A stretch of DNA of 64,000 bases from Culex pipiens pallens (GCF_016801865.2 NC_068939.1:154138240-154202239); one strand, 5' to 3'. Numbered from the stretch's first letter, positions 35,051 to 47,355 are shown. Translations and numbers: made by a program. The notes: a model not told the origin generated them from the sequence alone.

Positions 35051-36387
35051 ACCTTCGAAATTGCTAATTATTCAGTCCATCTAAATTTATCTTATTCCAC
35101 GTTATTGTTGCATGTCCAACTGTCTACCAATTTCGTATGTCCAAATATGCCATTTAGCATAATTGGCTTGTCCATACAATTTCAATTCTGTGTCTCGAGA
35201 AGGGATTCCGGATTAATTAGGTGTCTTCAAAAAAGTTATAGGTTATGATCAGGAACTCGAAAAAAACTCATTTTAAATAAAGTGGTTATCACAGAAAATA
35301 AATTCTGACAATTTTTACATCCCATTTGTTTAAATTAAGATATAAGGCCAAATCGAGTAATAAAAAAACGAGTTTTTATGGACGTTCTCAAAGTTTCGTC
35401 AAGGCAAATTACCGTTATAATGGCGTTTGAGCCATTTAATTTTTTCACAATCGCAGCCAAAAATTAAACACAATTCTTAGTGGGGTGATAATCACGATCC
35501 TGCTAAAACATTATAAGGCCGTCTTAAAAATGCAAGATTTTTTTATAAATCTATTTAAAACTGGCCGAAAGGCAAAAAGCCGAATGAACAGAACGTCGAA
35601 AGTAAACAAAAAGTCGAATGGACAAATGGCATTTTTTTAAACTGAGGATTGCCTCTGTTCCGTATGGCTTAATGAAAAAAAACTCAGTGTTAAAATATGT
35701 TTGAATTAAAAAAAAAACTCATAAACAATGTTCATAATTGAAAGAATGGAAAAACACATAAAAAAAATTACTTTGATAGGAAACAAAATTCTTTAAAATA
35801 TGCTTGAATTCAGTTTTTTTTTTTCTTATAAATTACTAACACAAGGTGGTATTATTTTAAAGAATTTAAAATTCTAAAAATATGTTTGATTCGGTAATTT
35901 TTCATAAACTTCAAAATGAACTGCTCTGTGGAAAGAATGGATAAACAAATAGAAATATAACTTACATACGAATAAATTTTCTTGAAAGATACGAAAATGT
36001 AATAGAAAAATCCCAGAAACAAGAAAAAACTAAAACTATTTGTTTTTTTTTTAATGCAGCTTTTTTCCATAAAATCTAGACTTTAAAAAAATGCAAATAA
36101 TAAAATGCTTTAAAATATATAACGGTTAAGACTTTTTCTAATGCGACTTTCAAAATAACTTGAAATTAAATAATTTGAAATTGAAATCCTTGAAATAAAG
36201 GAAAAAAGCTTTTTTAAAATCTGTTCATTTTTGAGCCCACACAAACTTATAAATTATACCGAAAAAATGTTTCAATATGTTTGAAAAAAAAAGACTTTTT
36301 CCAATGTCTCAATTTCGATCTTTCGTCTTGTCGACCTTTTGTCCACTTTCCTTTGTGTACTTTCGACATTTCAGCATTCGATATTTA
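35051..36387. other. AT-rich sequence with degenerate GTCGAA words
   Basis: Non-coding. Around 35566-35635 and, inverted, around 36315-36385 and 37490-37550, there are irregular repeats of the type AAAGTCGAATGG / TTCGACCTTTTG. They probably mark the ends of an older element into which the Harbinger-like element inserted. Confidence 0.5.
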
Positions 36388-37376
36388 CCCAAGTAACCAC
36401 AAGCTTTAACTTGGAACTGTTAATCAACACTAAATCAACATTTACATGTTATGAGCCTCTATATTCATATTTTTAATGCTTCTATAGAGTTCTTACTCTA
36501 AATAAGCTGGCACAAAAGTTTTGAAGCTTTGACAGTTCATGTTACTCTACAGTAACTTTATATCCACTTTGACTAGTGCTTCGTAATATCGTAAACAAAA
36601 TGAAAAAAAAAGTGTTCTGGGTGGTTCAATTTTCGCTCGAAAATCTGAATCTTCTTGGTAAGTTTTCGATATTTTGAGGTGAATTTTAAGTCGCTTAAAC
36701 TTTATTACGATTTTTCAGCTGAATCCAGTACGCTCAGCAATAAAAGTATTTGTCTCAGCGAAATTGCAGTGGCCGATTTGGAACCTTCTTTACTGGGGGA
36801 AAATCGGCTAATTCACAAGATCAACGAATAGAAAGATTTTAAATGTGTTTAGTGCAGTGTACTTGTGTGTAATTAATTATTTGAATGAGTGTAAAAAAAA
36901 AATCTCAGAAAATGTTTTTTTTCAAGTCAAACACAAAGATCACTGAAGAATACAGAAAAGACACCATCGACAACTATTCTCTCTGAAAAGCATCTTCTTT
37001 ACAGAGTAGTCAGCAGGCGCACGGCATCATAATCGTAGATTTTTACATCAACATCATCGTCATCGTAAACTGGATTGTACAATTTGGAGCAAAAAACAAC
37101 AATAACAAGCTTAATTCGCGCGCCATCTGTGTTTGAGTAAGTTCACCGTTCAAATAATCAACAGATGGCGTTGAAGAAAAGCTTTTTTTTATTTTAGACA
37201 TTTTTAAGGTAATTTTCCAATGCACTTAACTCTATATCCGCCGTTCCAGTCGCCACTTTTGGCTTTTATCTCACTTTACAAAGGAATATAGAGTGATGGA
37301 ACTCTAATAAGCTTACTTTATATGTTGATATAGAGTTGATTTAATGTTACGTTTTAGAGTCCCGCGGTTACTTGGG
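36388..37376. mobile_element. PIF/Harbinger-like element, 989 bp, carrying a mini-gene
   Basis: Terminal inverted repeats are CCCAAGTAACC (36388-36398) and GGTTACTTGGG (37366-37376). The 3-base TTA lies outside both ends (36385-36387, 37377-37379), matching the TWA target duplication of PIF/Harbinger elements. Inside are a two-exon open frame (36600-36831) and an inverted CGCCATCTGT / ACAGATGGCG pair near 37122 and 37160. No transposase is present. Confidence 0.65.
36600..36831 (+). CDS. Two-exon mini-gene inside the Harbinger-like element (56 aa)
   Basis: Exon 1 is 36600-36657 (ATG with A at -3). The intron is 36658-36718 (61 bases, GTAAGT to TTTTTCAG, the usual size for a short dipteran intron) and exon 2 is 36719-36831, ending in TAG. 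Spliced, the product begins MKKKVFWVVQFSLENLNLLA and ends in GENRLIHKINE, 56 residues, hydrophilic after the first ten, with no signal peptide. The VVxF start resembles the N-terminus of insect nuclear proteins associated with mobile elements, but I cannot assign a domain. It may be the truncated start of a captured or transposon-borne gene. Splice borders and reading frame agree exactly, which is unlikely by chance. Confidence 0.45.
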
Positions 37377-37770
37377 TTAGTTTCAACACTTTGTCTCACA
37401 TCCTATAAAATATGCGTAAATTTCAAATATCGTTTTAGGATTGAGAAATTATTTTGATTTTTTTTTAAATCGAGGCTTTTTCTCATTGTAGACATTCAAC
37501 CTTATGACTTTTGACCTTTTGATATTCGACCATTTATCTTTCAACCTTTTATGTCACATTTTATTAAAGAATTTGCGTAAATTTCAAAAAATGATTAAAA
37601 GAAGAATAAGTTTGAGTTTAGATTTTTTTTTCATAAAACTTTTTATTTTAACTCTGCTGAAATTTTTGTTTTGGATTTTTTTTCACCGTCTTCAAGAGGT
37701 CATTTTGAGCAACTTTTGTTCTACGAAAAACTTTACTTCTCTTGTTTTAAGGTTTTCTTGTTTTATTTTA
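37377..37770. other. AT-rich spacer, nothing seen
   Basis: Short T-rich frames only. It contains the degenerate TTTTGACCTTTTG / TTCGACC words mentioned for the left flank of the Harbinger-like element. Confidence 0.55.
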
Positions 37771-39575
37771 GGGTAATTCTTCGCAAACTCACACAGCAGT
37801 TGCCCCGACCCCTCTTCATTTTGCGTGAAACTTTGTCCTTAGGGGTAACTTTTGTCCCTGATCATGTCATTTTATGGGAAATTCAATGTACTTATCGAAT
37901 CTACATTGACCCAGAATGGTATTTTTTTCATTTAGAAAAAAAAAATTCATTTTAAAATTTCGTATTTTTTCTACCTTTGCAGGGTTATTTTTTAGAGTGT
38001 AACAATGTTCTACAAAGTAGAGCAGACAATTACAAAAATTTTAATATATAGACATAAGGGGTTTGCTTATAAACATCACGAGTTATCGCGATTTTACGAA
38101 AAAATTTTTTGAAAAAGTTGGTCGTCATTAGGGTGACAATAAAAAAAATTGACATCAGAGATACCCTCTGACTCAATTCCTAATGCAAAAATAAGTATCT
38201 GTGCCAATTTTGAACCAAATCGGTTAAGGCTAAGGGGTCGCTTTTCATCGTTGAAGTTTATATGGCGAAAATCACGAAAATGTACGGGGAAAAACATCGT
38301 TTCAGTAATTTTCTGCTAGGTGGCGCAGGTCTCGCCCAAAATTGTCCAAGTGTGAGATTCTTGTAGGAAATTTAATTCCCTACAACTTTGTCGAAGAATG
38401 CAAAACGATCCGAGTTGATCCTGATTTTTTGGTGATTTTTCTAGAAAAAAATATTTTCTTATATACTTCTTATATACCCCTTGTATACTTTCAAGTATAT
38501 AAGCCAATTTCTTTTCATCGCATTGCTAATAACTCATCAGAATCAACTCGGATCGTCTTGCACCCTTCTACAAAGTTGTAGGTAATTAAATTTCTTACAA
38601 GAACCTCACACTTGGACAATTTTGGGCGAGACCTGCGCCACCTGCTGCAAAAAAGCCTGAAGCGATGCTTTTCCCCATACATTTTTGCGATTTTCCCCAT
38701 AAAAACTTCAACGATGAAAAGCGACCTCTTAGCCTTAACCGATTTGGCTCAAAATTGGCACAGTTACTTGTTTTTGCCAAAAGAATCGATCCAGGAGGTA
38801 TCTCTTGCGATTTTTCGAAATTTTCAATTTTTCTTGTCACCCTAGTCGTCATCGATCATGGCCGTTCATGATCACCCGCGACAGACACAGACGACGAAAC
38901 AAAGAGAATCGTAAAAAGTTACTTTTTCAAAACTTTTTATCGTAAAATCGCGATAACTCGTGATGTTTATAAGCAAACCCCTTATGTCTATATATTTTTT
39001 TTTGTAATTGTCTGTTCTACAACTTTGTAGAACATTGTTACACTCTAAAAAATAACCCTGCAAAGTTAGAAAAAACACGAAATTTTAAAATGAAAAATTT
39101 TGTTCTAAATGAAAAAATGACCCTTCTGAGTCAATGTAGATTCGAAAATTACATTAAATTTCCTATAAAATAACATGTTCCAAAAAATTTTACAGTCAAG
39201 TAACGGAAAATGGGAGAATTTTTGAAACTTTTTTAGTGTTTTTTTCGATGAAAAATACGTTTTTTCGGAATTCTGATTACGCCATCAAATCTAATGGTGT
39301 CTAATTTTACATAAAAGTCCCTTTGACACCAATTTTCTATCTCATCACCGTTTCAGGCTGCAAATTATTGAAAAACACCTCTTTTTTCGCATGTTCATAA
39401 TGCCGATGCATAAATGGAAGGGGTCGTACCGCCCCTCCGTCACGAGATATCAAAAAACGGAATTCGGATTCGTGATCAGGGACAAAAGTTACCCCTTAGG
39501 GCAAAGTTTCACGCAAATTGAAGAGGGGTCGGGGCAACTTTTCCCGATTTCGTGTGAGTTGGTAGAGAATTACCC
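37771..39575. mobile_element. Large foldback element with nested hAT-like element at its centre
   Basis: The ends are GGGTAATTCTTCGC and the complement GGGTAATTCTCTACC. Both are followed by GTTGCCCCGACCCCTCTTC. A 4-base TTTA lies outside each end, a possible target duplication. The left arm (about 350 bp) lacks about 390 bp that the right arm (about 725 bp) still has. A related half-copy lies at 11166-12052. There is no transposase. Frames such as 39391-39723 are frames of the arm. Confidence 0.8.
38129..38844. mobile_element. hAT-like palindromic MITE, 716 bp
   Basis: Termini are TAGGGTGACAATAAAAA and, complemented, TAGGGTGACAAGAAAAA. A perfect 8-base duplication GTCGTCAT flanks it (38121-38128, 38845-38852), the hAT signature. 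The arms are inverted copies of each other almost to the centre near 38480 (shared words CAGGTCTCGCCCAAAATTGT and GATCCGAGTTGAT). It inserted at the hinge of the outer foldback. Confidence 0.85.
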
Positions 39576-41569
39576 TTTAAGTATTTTTATTTGCAATTAT
39601 CCTGTATCGTTTTTGTTTGCTTTTGGTAGTATTGGCTTATTCTATCACCTCCTTTTATTAAATTTTGCCTATCTATTTTTTCATGTTTTAACAGTTACTT
39701 TTTCAAGTTTTCCTGCTGTATAATGGCAACATTATCATTAAAATTGTAAAAAAACGGTAAAGGCATAGTCTAGGTCACAACAAAAATTACTGCATACTTC
39801 TTACATAAAATTTAAGAAATGTTAGTAAAAAATACAGCCAAAGTTGACCCCAGAAAAAATGTCATTTTTAAAAACATTGTCAAAGTCACAAGAAACAAAT
39901 CAAACTTACAACCCTAAAACTTTCTAAAATTTTAAGAGTTACTTTCCAATGCTTTTTAAGATCAAAAATTAGTTGAAAATGGATTTTTGGCGATTTTTCA
40001 GTTATGAATATGAGGTATAAATAAATTATTTTGAAAACTATCAAGTTCTTTGTACTAAGTTCGAACTCAGACCTTTCTCAAAAAACCCTACAAAGAACTG
40101 CTCTTGTTTAATACAGTGCAAAAACTCAAAAAAAAATTGAAACATAAACAAACAAATAAGAAAGAGCACCTTCTAAAATTAGTTTGCAAAGTTTCTGATT
40201 ACTGAAAATTCATTGAAAAAAGTAAATCTCGAACAAGCATTCAAAGTATGTACACTTCAAACCCCGATTCAATTTGCCGGATCGCACACACCCGCGGTTC
40301 CAGAACCATAAATCAAACAAACCGTACCTGCCGCCGCCGCCGCCGCCATCAATTGAGGCTTAAGTAATAGGCTCGCTAATTTCACCCGCGGCTGCAATTT
40401 ATTAGCGTCTCGAGTCTCCTGCCAGATGGATCGCACATTTCCCCTACCCCAGCGTGCTGGATGCTTGCTTTCATTTTCATTATTTCATTATTGGTCCCGG
40501 GTATCATCATAATCATATTTTGTCCAAAGGCTGCTGTTAGCCAACTATTTTTTTTTGCCGTTTAAGAGGTGAGGATCCCGCGAGAAGGAGGTGGAATTTG
40601 TAGACTTCCCAGGAGTTGAACAAGCCAATAAGTTGTCTCCTTCCTACAGACTCTTTACGTAGAAATCTCGACGGCAGCCGGTTACCCCGAGGGCTACACA
40701 ATTGCAATGTTGTTTGTGCTGGGTTTTTTATGGTTTGGATGCACTTCTTGGATTCCCTCGGCCGTGCTTTTGCGAAATTAGCAAAAACCATCAAAGCTCG
40801 AGCGCGGATCCCTCCAGGGAAGGATGTTGCAGCAGCAGCGGAACCCCGCGTCAACAACCTCGACGACGGCATTTGCCTAACGCTCCAGTGATCCTTAATG
40901 AAGCCGGGGCCCCGGTTTCCCTTTCGTGCCTTCCGGGGTTGCAGCACAGTACGGTGATATGGCCAATCCCTGCGGAATGCTACGCCGCGTGACTTGGGGG
41001 TTGGGCCCATTTGATTGGAAAGTATCACTAAGTATGCTAATTAGGGTGGGGGATCGGTCATTTTCGAAGATGCCCTTCGGGAATTCCCTATCTCACTTTG
41101 AGAAGGAATTATTTTTAAGAGACGTTTGTTTAGATCCACGGGACCACGTCAACGTCGTTTACCGTTACTGGCGCGAGGACAGACAACCCGAAAACAGAAA
41201 CCGAAGTCGGTGTTTACCTTCGGGAAGCCGCATGGCTAGCATCAAGAGACAGCGCGATCCAGTTTTGGGACTGTGACTGTTTAATTAGAGGTTAATTTTA
41301 CAGAACTAACTTTGGGAACGAAAATGACGACGTTGATGATAGAGTTTTCGTCGTCACGTTAGAGAGATACGCGGCACGTTTTGAGGCGGAGAAGAAACAG
41401 TTAGGGACCAATTACCGAGCAATTACGCGGGTCGCCGTATAGAAGAGTCTCCCCTGTTTAGGAAAGAATTGGGTGAAACCGCACTACTTCACTCTAGATG
41501 TTACATTTTGACTACTGGTTTACTGTTTCGTGGTAACTTGAGATGATTACAGATATTCAACACTAAAAT
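39576..41569. other. Non-coding, AT-rich then GC-richer from 40.25 kb
   Basis: From 40250 to 41450 the sequence is GC-richer, with a short (CCG)n run near 40330 and AATTGAGGCTTAAGTAATAG-type words. Frames up to 163 codons on both strands overlap and show no family. The texture resembles conserved regulatory DNA of insects (inference). Confidence 0.4.
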
Positions 41570-41582
41570 TGCTTTGTTGAAA

Positions 41583-41716
41583 GTGTTTCTCTTTCTCCCG
41601 ACAGGTCTACACAGGGACAAGGCAGGCGCCGTTATTGGATCTGCCGTAACAAACAAGAGTTTGTCAGAATTTGACCACGAATTTTACTCGCATAAATTAC
41701 GTGAACATGGTTGACT
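41583..41716 (+). other. Possible terminal exon behind a strong acceptor
   Basis: GTTTCTCTTTCTCCCGACAG ends near 41604 and is a good 3' splice site, with CACTAAAAT upstream as a possible branch point. One frame behind it reads LHRDKAGAVIGSAVTNKSLS and EFDHEFYSHKLREHG before a stop at about 41716. Not recognised. Without a partner exon this remains weak. Confidence 0.2.
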
Positions 41717-44390
41717 ACTTTTGAGTATGTTGAGATATTCGTGGTCGTCGACTTTGTTGGCAGACTTGTGTTTCTTCTGCAAAAGGTCATTCTCGGAACA
41801 CCTGGACATTCAAACATACTGACGAACAGTCTACCAAACTAACAAAAAATCGCTACCAATCCACCAAGTTATGACTCTACAACATATGCTCGATTCTGTG
41901 AATAGCTCTACCTAATGAAGTGAAAATCAAAATCGCAACGACATTAGTCACCTGGCTCGCCACAATGAGCAGTGATTCTTTCTTCAATTTCCATTTACGA
42001 AAGAGCCCATAAAAGCATGCAATTTATGCACAATCGCATTGTGCATCAGTCATCAAGAAGTTCTGTGCCAACTTTAGCTGTGGCGCAACCGCTGCTCGAA
42101 TCCGATACGCATCCAGCGCCGTCACGGTTGCGCAAATTCAGCTGATATTATATGGTAATTAGAAGCATAATAGAGGTTTAACTTGGCTAATGTCTTTCTA
42201 TGCCACCTTCTCCCCCTTCTGCCCCCCTCAGGGTTGGCGCCTTCGACGATTCCAAACCTCGCAGCACCAGGTCTTACGCGAGGAGTACCCACCAGGTGTT
42301 GCTACCTGTTGCCCATTATATTGCACTTGCACTTTCGTTTCGAACTCAGCGAATTCTCCTCCCGAGGCTGCTTCCGACCTACCCCCCTGGAGCCGTGGCA
42401 CATTTTTCCGGTCGTCACTGTCTAATTGTAACTTTTGCACCGCCGGTGCGCATGAAACTACGTCAAACGTTGATAAACTTTGCCGGATCGTGCGGGGATC
42501 GTCTTGCGAAGTCTTCTTCGCGGCACGCCACCACGGCAGTGATGTGGGAAGTTTTGTGTTGAATACTTTGTTTTAGAACTGCTAGTTATCGAGATCCAAA
42601 CCGTTCTTAACGAGCGTTCACGCTCACTACCTCAGTGTTATGCATAGTTTACCAATACTTGAAAGAGTCTTCGCAAAATTAGCAGGAAAATCTTCATAGG
42701 ACTCTCCAAACACAATCAATGAGTTAGTGAGATTTTCATGAATCTCACTGATATTTCTCTAAGCATCACCAAATTTGACATTTTTTTTCAGAAAATCTTT
42801 CTCTGACGATCCTGCCATCACTGTCCCTTAACCTCCCGCCAGGTGGCTTCTCCAAACTGCACATTACGACAGAGCTGAAAATTACCCTCGACACTCGCAG
42901 GGCACCAACCGTCATCTGCCGGGTCGTGCCACCACTTTCAAAGGGTCACCACCCAAGCTCGCTCTTCCTCTGAAGCAATGCTCCATGAAAAAAAAAGAGT
43001 TAATTTCCACGTGGTCGATCGTGCCCTGCGCGGGAATCACGTTTTTAATTTCGAATTTCACACTTTTTGGAGAGAGAAAAAATTAGAGGAAAACAATCAA
43101 AGCAACCCATCGCTCACGTTTGTGGCCAGGTCTCCTAATGGATTGTGGTGGTGGTCTCTGGGGCTTGAAGTCCAGTTTAGCAATCGAATTAAATTGAGAG
43201 GTTAAATGTCAGACGGGAATAAGATTGCTAATTTGCGGCATTTAACGCGGAAGTTATCGAAAGGCCTCGAGTTTAGAATGCAACAGAAGTAACAGAAGTC
43301 TTCAAATTATCATGCCAATGGTCACAACGCGTACTTAGAGCGTATCCTAGACTTAATACCTTCCCAAAACTTTTTGGGGATGCCTTGGAGATTTTCCCTT
43401 ATCCGCTCCTTTCCTGGTTACAGCTATATAGGTCGTCAGGTCACCGTAACAATAAAAATCTCAAATTACGCACGGCTAATATATGTATGCACTTCAAAAA
43501 AATTAGCTATCATTAAATCGTTTCCAAACGCCTGGTCCATCCATCCTCAACGAGGAAGTCTCCTCGCCACAGTGATGCTGTAAAAATCGTAAATTAGTTC
43601 GACAATTTTAACGTCTTCCCGGGCACTTGACATGCACTTTGTGCCAGCGTGAAAATTTAACGATTTTGAAAAGCTTAACCACTTGGCAAAACCCGCGCAA
43701 CCTCCAAGGTCCGTAACTTCCTCGCGAAGGCCTCAAATCTCTCTACTTTCATTCTGAGGCCACAAGTGCCAGTGGGGCCTACAAGTATGAAAGAGATGCC
43801 CTTTAGAAGATATATTACAAATTTACAACCCCATCGTCGTCGCCGGAGCCCCAACCAAGAAATGTTCAGGTGTCACCGTAAATTTTCCATAAAATGACTT
43901 CCAACATATTTATGCCGTTTCAGCAGCAGCTCCCCTTCTACGAGCCGGTACCGTGCGAAAGATCAACGCCAAGAAGGGAAAACTCCTGTTAATTGCTTAA
44001 TTGCAACATCACGAGTCTCGCTCGCAAAGACCTGCTGCTAGCCATTAGTACAGGAGGTTCCAGAAGTAGAAGGCTGGCATCGAACCAAAATTATTATGCT
44101 GCACTGACGACGGCGGTGTCGGCAGTCATCGCCAGAAGCCACCACCACACATGGGATGGGATATGGGAGGCTAAATTACATTTCCATTTTCACACCAGGC
44201 TTCACGGACGGACACAGGGATTTGGCACGACGACGACCAAATTCGAAAATAATCTCAAATCTCGCAACAAGTCGCGCACACAACCCCTAGGAGGTCTGTT
44301 TCGAGCTGCTGATGAGCTGGGAACATGGTCGCCGGTGCATCCAGTGCAAGTGGAGTTGGTTGGGGCACGTCGAGCGTGCTTTTAGAACAA
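41717..44390. other. GC-moderate non-coding sequence
   Basis: Several overlapping frames of 70-130 codons (42178-42576, 43993-44385) lack recognisable domains and start contexts. At about 44392-44413 there is a short run of CCTAACC-like pentamers just before the G-rich array. Confidence 0.4.
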
Positions 44391-44598
44391 CCTTACCTGA
44401 CCTAACCTAACCCAGATGGTGGTGGTACACTGACTGGAGTTATGAAACAGCGCAGAAAGGTTTTTTGACGTGCAGATAGCTAGCTCACTGCGGGATAATT
44501 GGGATGAAAACGATGGCCCAAATTTTATTACCAAGCTAATAGTACCGTCTTCGGCAAGATACCTTGCATAACTTACACTCAGTGGCTTCAAAAAAAAA

Positions 44599-45284
44599 TT
44601 GGTTTTGGTTTTGGGTTTTGGGTTTTGGGTTTTGGGATTTGGGATTTGGGATTTGGGATTTGGGATTTGGGATTTGGGATTTGGGATTTGGGATTTGGGA
44701 TTTGGGATTTGGGATTTGGGATTTGGGATTTGGGATTTGGGATTTGGGATTTGGGATTTGGGATTTGGGATTTGGGATTTGGGATTTGGGATTTGGGATT
44801 TGGGATTTGGGATTTGGGATTTGGGATTTGGGATTTGGGATTTGGGATTTGGGATTTGGGATTTGGGATTTGGGATTTGGGATTTGGGATTTGGGATTTG
44901 GGATTTGGGATTTGGGATTTGGGATTTGGGATTTGGGATTTGGGATTTGGGATTTGGGATTTGGGATTTGGGATTTGGGATTTGGGATTTGGGATTTGGG
45001 ATTTGGGATTTGGGATTTGGGATTTGGGATTTGGGATTTGGGATTTGGGATTTGGGATTTGGGATTTGGGATTTGGGATTTGGGATTTGGGATTTGGGAT
45101 TTGGGATTTGGGATTTGGGATTTGGGATTTGGGATTTGGGATTTGGGATTTGGGATTTGGGATTTGGGATTTGGGATTTGGGATTTGGGATTTGGGATTT
45201 GGGATTTGGGATTTGGGATTTGGGATTTGGGATTTGGGATTTGGGATTTGGGATTTGGGATTTGGGATTTGGGATTTGGGATTT
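44599..45284 (+). repeat. (GGGATTT)n array, about 93 copies, G-quadruplex-prone
   Basis: After a short lead of GGTTTT/GGGTTTT units, perfect GGGATTT units run from 44634 to about 45284. Each has a G3 tract separated by a 4-base loop, so any four consecutive units satisfy the standard G-quadruplex pattern. All G tracts are on the plus strand. Long open frames on both strands (IPNPKSQ-type and GFGIWDL-type repeats) are artefacts of the 7-base period. Confidence 0.97.
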
Positions 45285-45526
45285 GGGTTTTGGGTTTTGG
45301 GTTTTGGGTTTTGGGTTTTGGGTTTTGGGTTTTGGGTTTTGGGTTTTTGGGTTTTGGGTTTTGGGTTTTGGGTTTTGGGTTTTGGGTTTTGGGTTTTGGG
45401 TTTTGGGTTTTGGGTTTTGGGTTTTGGGTTTTGGGTTTTGGGTTTTGGGTTTTGGGTTTTGGGTTTTGGGTTTTGGGTTTTGGGTTTTGGGTTTTGGGCT
45501 TTGGGTTTTGGGTTTTGGGTTTTGGG
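45285..45526 (+). repeat. (GGGTTTT)n array, about 34 copies
   Basis: It continues the previous array with an A-to-T change in the unit and retains the G3 tracts. There is one 8-base unit near 45342 and one GGGCTTT near 45497. It still forms G-quadruplex motifs with 4-base loops. Confidence 0.97.
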
Positions 45527-45732
45527 TTTTTGTTTTTGTTTTTGTTTTTGTTTTTGTTTTTGTTTTTGTTTTTGTTTTTGTTTTTGTTTTTGTTTTTGTT
45601 TTTGTTTTTGTTTTTGTTTTTGTTTTTGTTTTTGTTTTTGTTTTTGTTTTTGTTTTTGTTTTTGTTTTTGTTTTTGTTTTTGTTTTTGTTTTTGTTTTTG
45701 TTTTTGTTTTTGTTTTTGTTTTTGTTTTTGTT
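45527..45732 (+). repeat. (GTTTTT)n array, about 34 copies
   Basis: Third block of the same tract, now a 6-base unit with a single G and no quadruplex potential. The order GGGATTT, GGGTTTT, GTTTTT suggests stepwise drift and re-amplification along one locus. Confidence 0.97.
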
Positions 45733-47355
45733 CAATCTCTTTGAGTTTCAATATTTATTCTCATAAAAAATTACACTTTTTTGGAAAGGAAACAACACCA
45801 AACATTTCTGGGGAATGGTTCATTCTTGGATGTGATAGGATGGGAAGGGGGAAATGATCTATTATGAAGAATGGGATATGTAAATGTTTCACAAGAAATC
45901 TTTAAATGTTTGATCTAACTGAGTGTACTTCACAAAGCAGATCCACCAACCTTCCCCCTGGTGGGTATCAAACGTCAGTAGAGTAGACTAGACAAGCCCC
46001 TGACAAACTTACACTTTTCACGACCTGCCCGCTCCGGTAGGTGCCATGTCCAAAAAGGGAACGTTCAGCATCGCCTCCACTGCCGGAACGAACGGGCCCC
46101 GAAGAAGAAGACATGCCCCTGCCAACTCGACACGTGAGTGTGTGGACACTTTTCATGTGGTTCATGTCAATCGACGAACCAGCAAGGACGGAACACCATC
46201 TTCGGAAAAGTCGTGATGTACCTCCCACCTCCACCACTCCCGTAAGCCAAGAGAGTGGAAAAAGGCCTGTTTCCAACGCAACATACCAAACCGAGATGGG
46301 GAAAATGAAGATGTTTGCGCGGTTTTGTGGTGGTGTGTTTGTCAGCGTGTGAATTATGGAGTTGGATTGACTTGCAGACGTTTGCCACTTCAAGATTTGA
46401 GATTTTTCGGAATTTTAAACATTATTTGGAAATTATGTGGATCGAATTGGAAATCTGCAACCTGTAATTCACTACTTAGAATTTCATACTTTCACTTACT
46501 ACAAAATTTCATACACAGTTCAACGATTCAAAATAAATCTTGCTTTTCGAAAATTAAAGTTAACGCAATTCGAACATTTTGTTAAGTAAAAATATTAGAA
46601 AAGACATGGAAAAAATTAAGACTAAAAATATGCAAGTTTCATAATGTTTTCCTCCACTTTCATGCGACTTCTTTACGTTTACCTTTCTCCACTTTCGGCA
46701 GCATTGTACTAAAAACAAACTGCTGTTATTAAATTTTATGTCATTCCGTTCGGACACATGTGCGTAAAAGTAACCTTCGGTCACACACACACGTGTGTGA
46801 GAATATCTCTTGGACTGTTTTTTTTTTGTTTATGCTCCAAGCAAAAAACAGAGCAATAAAAACAGCCATCATCTCGATGCAAATCGCTGACCGCCGCCGT
46901 AGTGGTTTCCCTTCATGACAGCAATTGCCTACCTGTCAGCGTCAGTCTTTCTGTCGGAATTACACGAGAAACCGCGGAGAAAAGCGTGGAAAGTGCTCTA
47001 AAAAAAACCCAAAATCTCCACAATTAATAAGTTTCACGTGTTTAAATTAATCCACACACTACTCACGCGTGTGTGACTCTATTTTTCGGCTGCCTTTTGT
47101 TGAATCTCTTTTATTTTTTTTTCTTTATCTCTGTTTTTGTGCTAGTCTTTTGGGGGATCTCCTCTCTACGCCTAGTTAGGCGCACTAACTAGCTAGTGGC
47201 GACGGGCTTTACTTTCGCCAATCTCTGCATGGTTGACTTTTACAACGCGCGCAGAGAATCCACACACACAATTGGATCGAAAGATCATCACGACCAAAAC
47301 TTGGATGGAAGATGTGGCGCGAGCCCTGACGTGGCCAAAATTTCGATAAAAATGC
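45733..47355. other. Non-coding, mixed composition
   Basis: No supported gene. A GC-richer block at 45950-46360 has overlapping frames without a family. Near 46788-46796 and 47065 there are ACACGTGTGT-type words. CTAGTTAG/CTAACTAG at about 47171-47193 can form a small hairpin. Confidence 0.45.

Noticed and set aside
43993..44385. 130-codon plus-strand frame
   Set aside because: No family, no splice or promoter support, composition like random GC-moderate DNA.
44392..44413. CCTAACC-like pentamers as insect telomeric DNA
   Set aside because: Only two to three imperfect units; too short, and Diptera do not use TTAGG telomeres.
44599..45526. G-rich array as a chromosome end
   Set aside because: Unique sequence continues on both sides, so it is interstitial.
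44536..45857. Open frames of about 400 codons through the G-rich array
   Set aside because: Same artefact with 7- and 6-base units, open on both strands at once.
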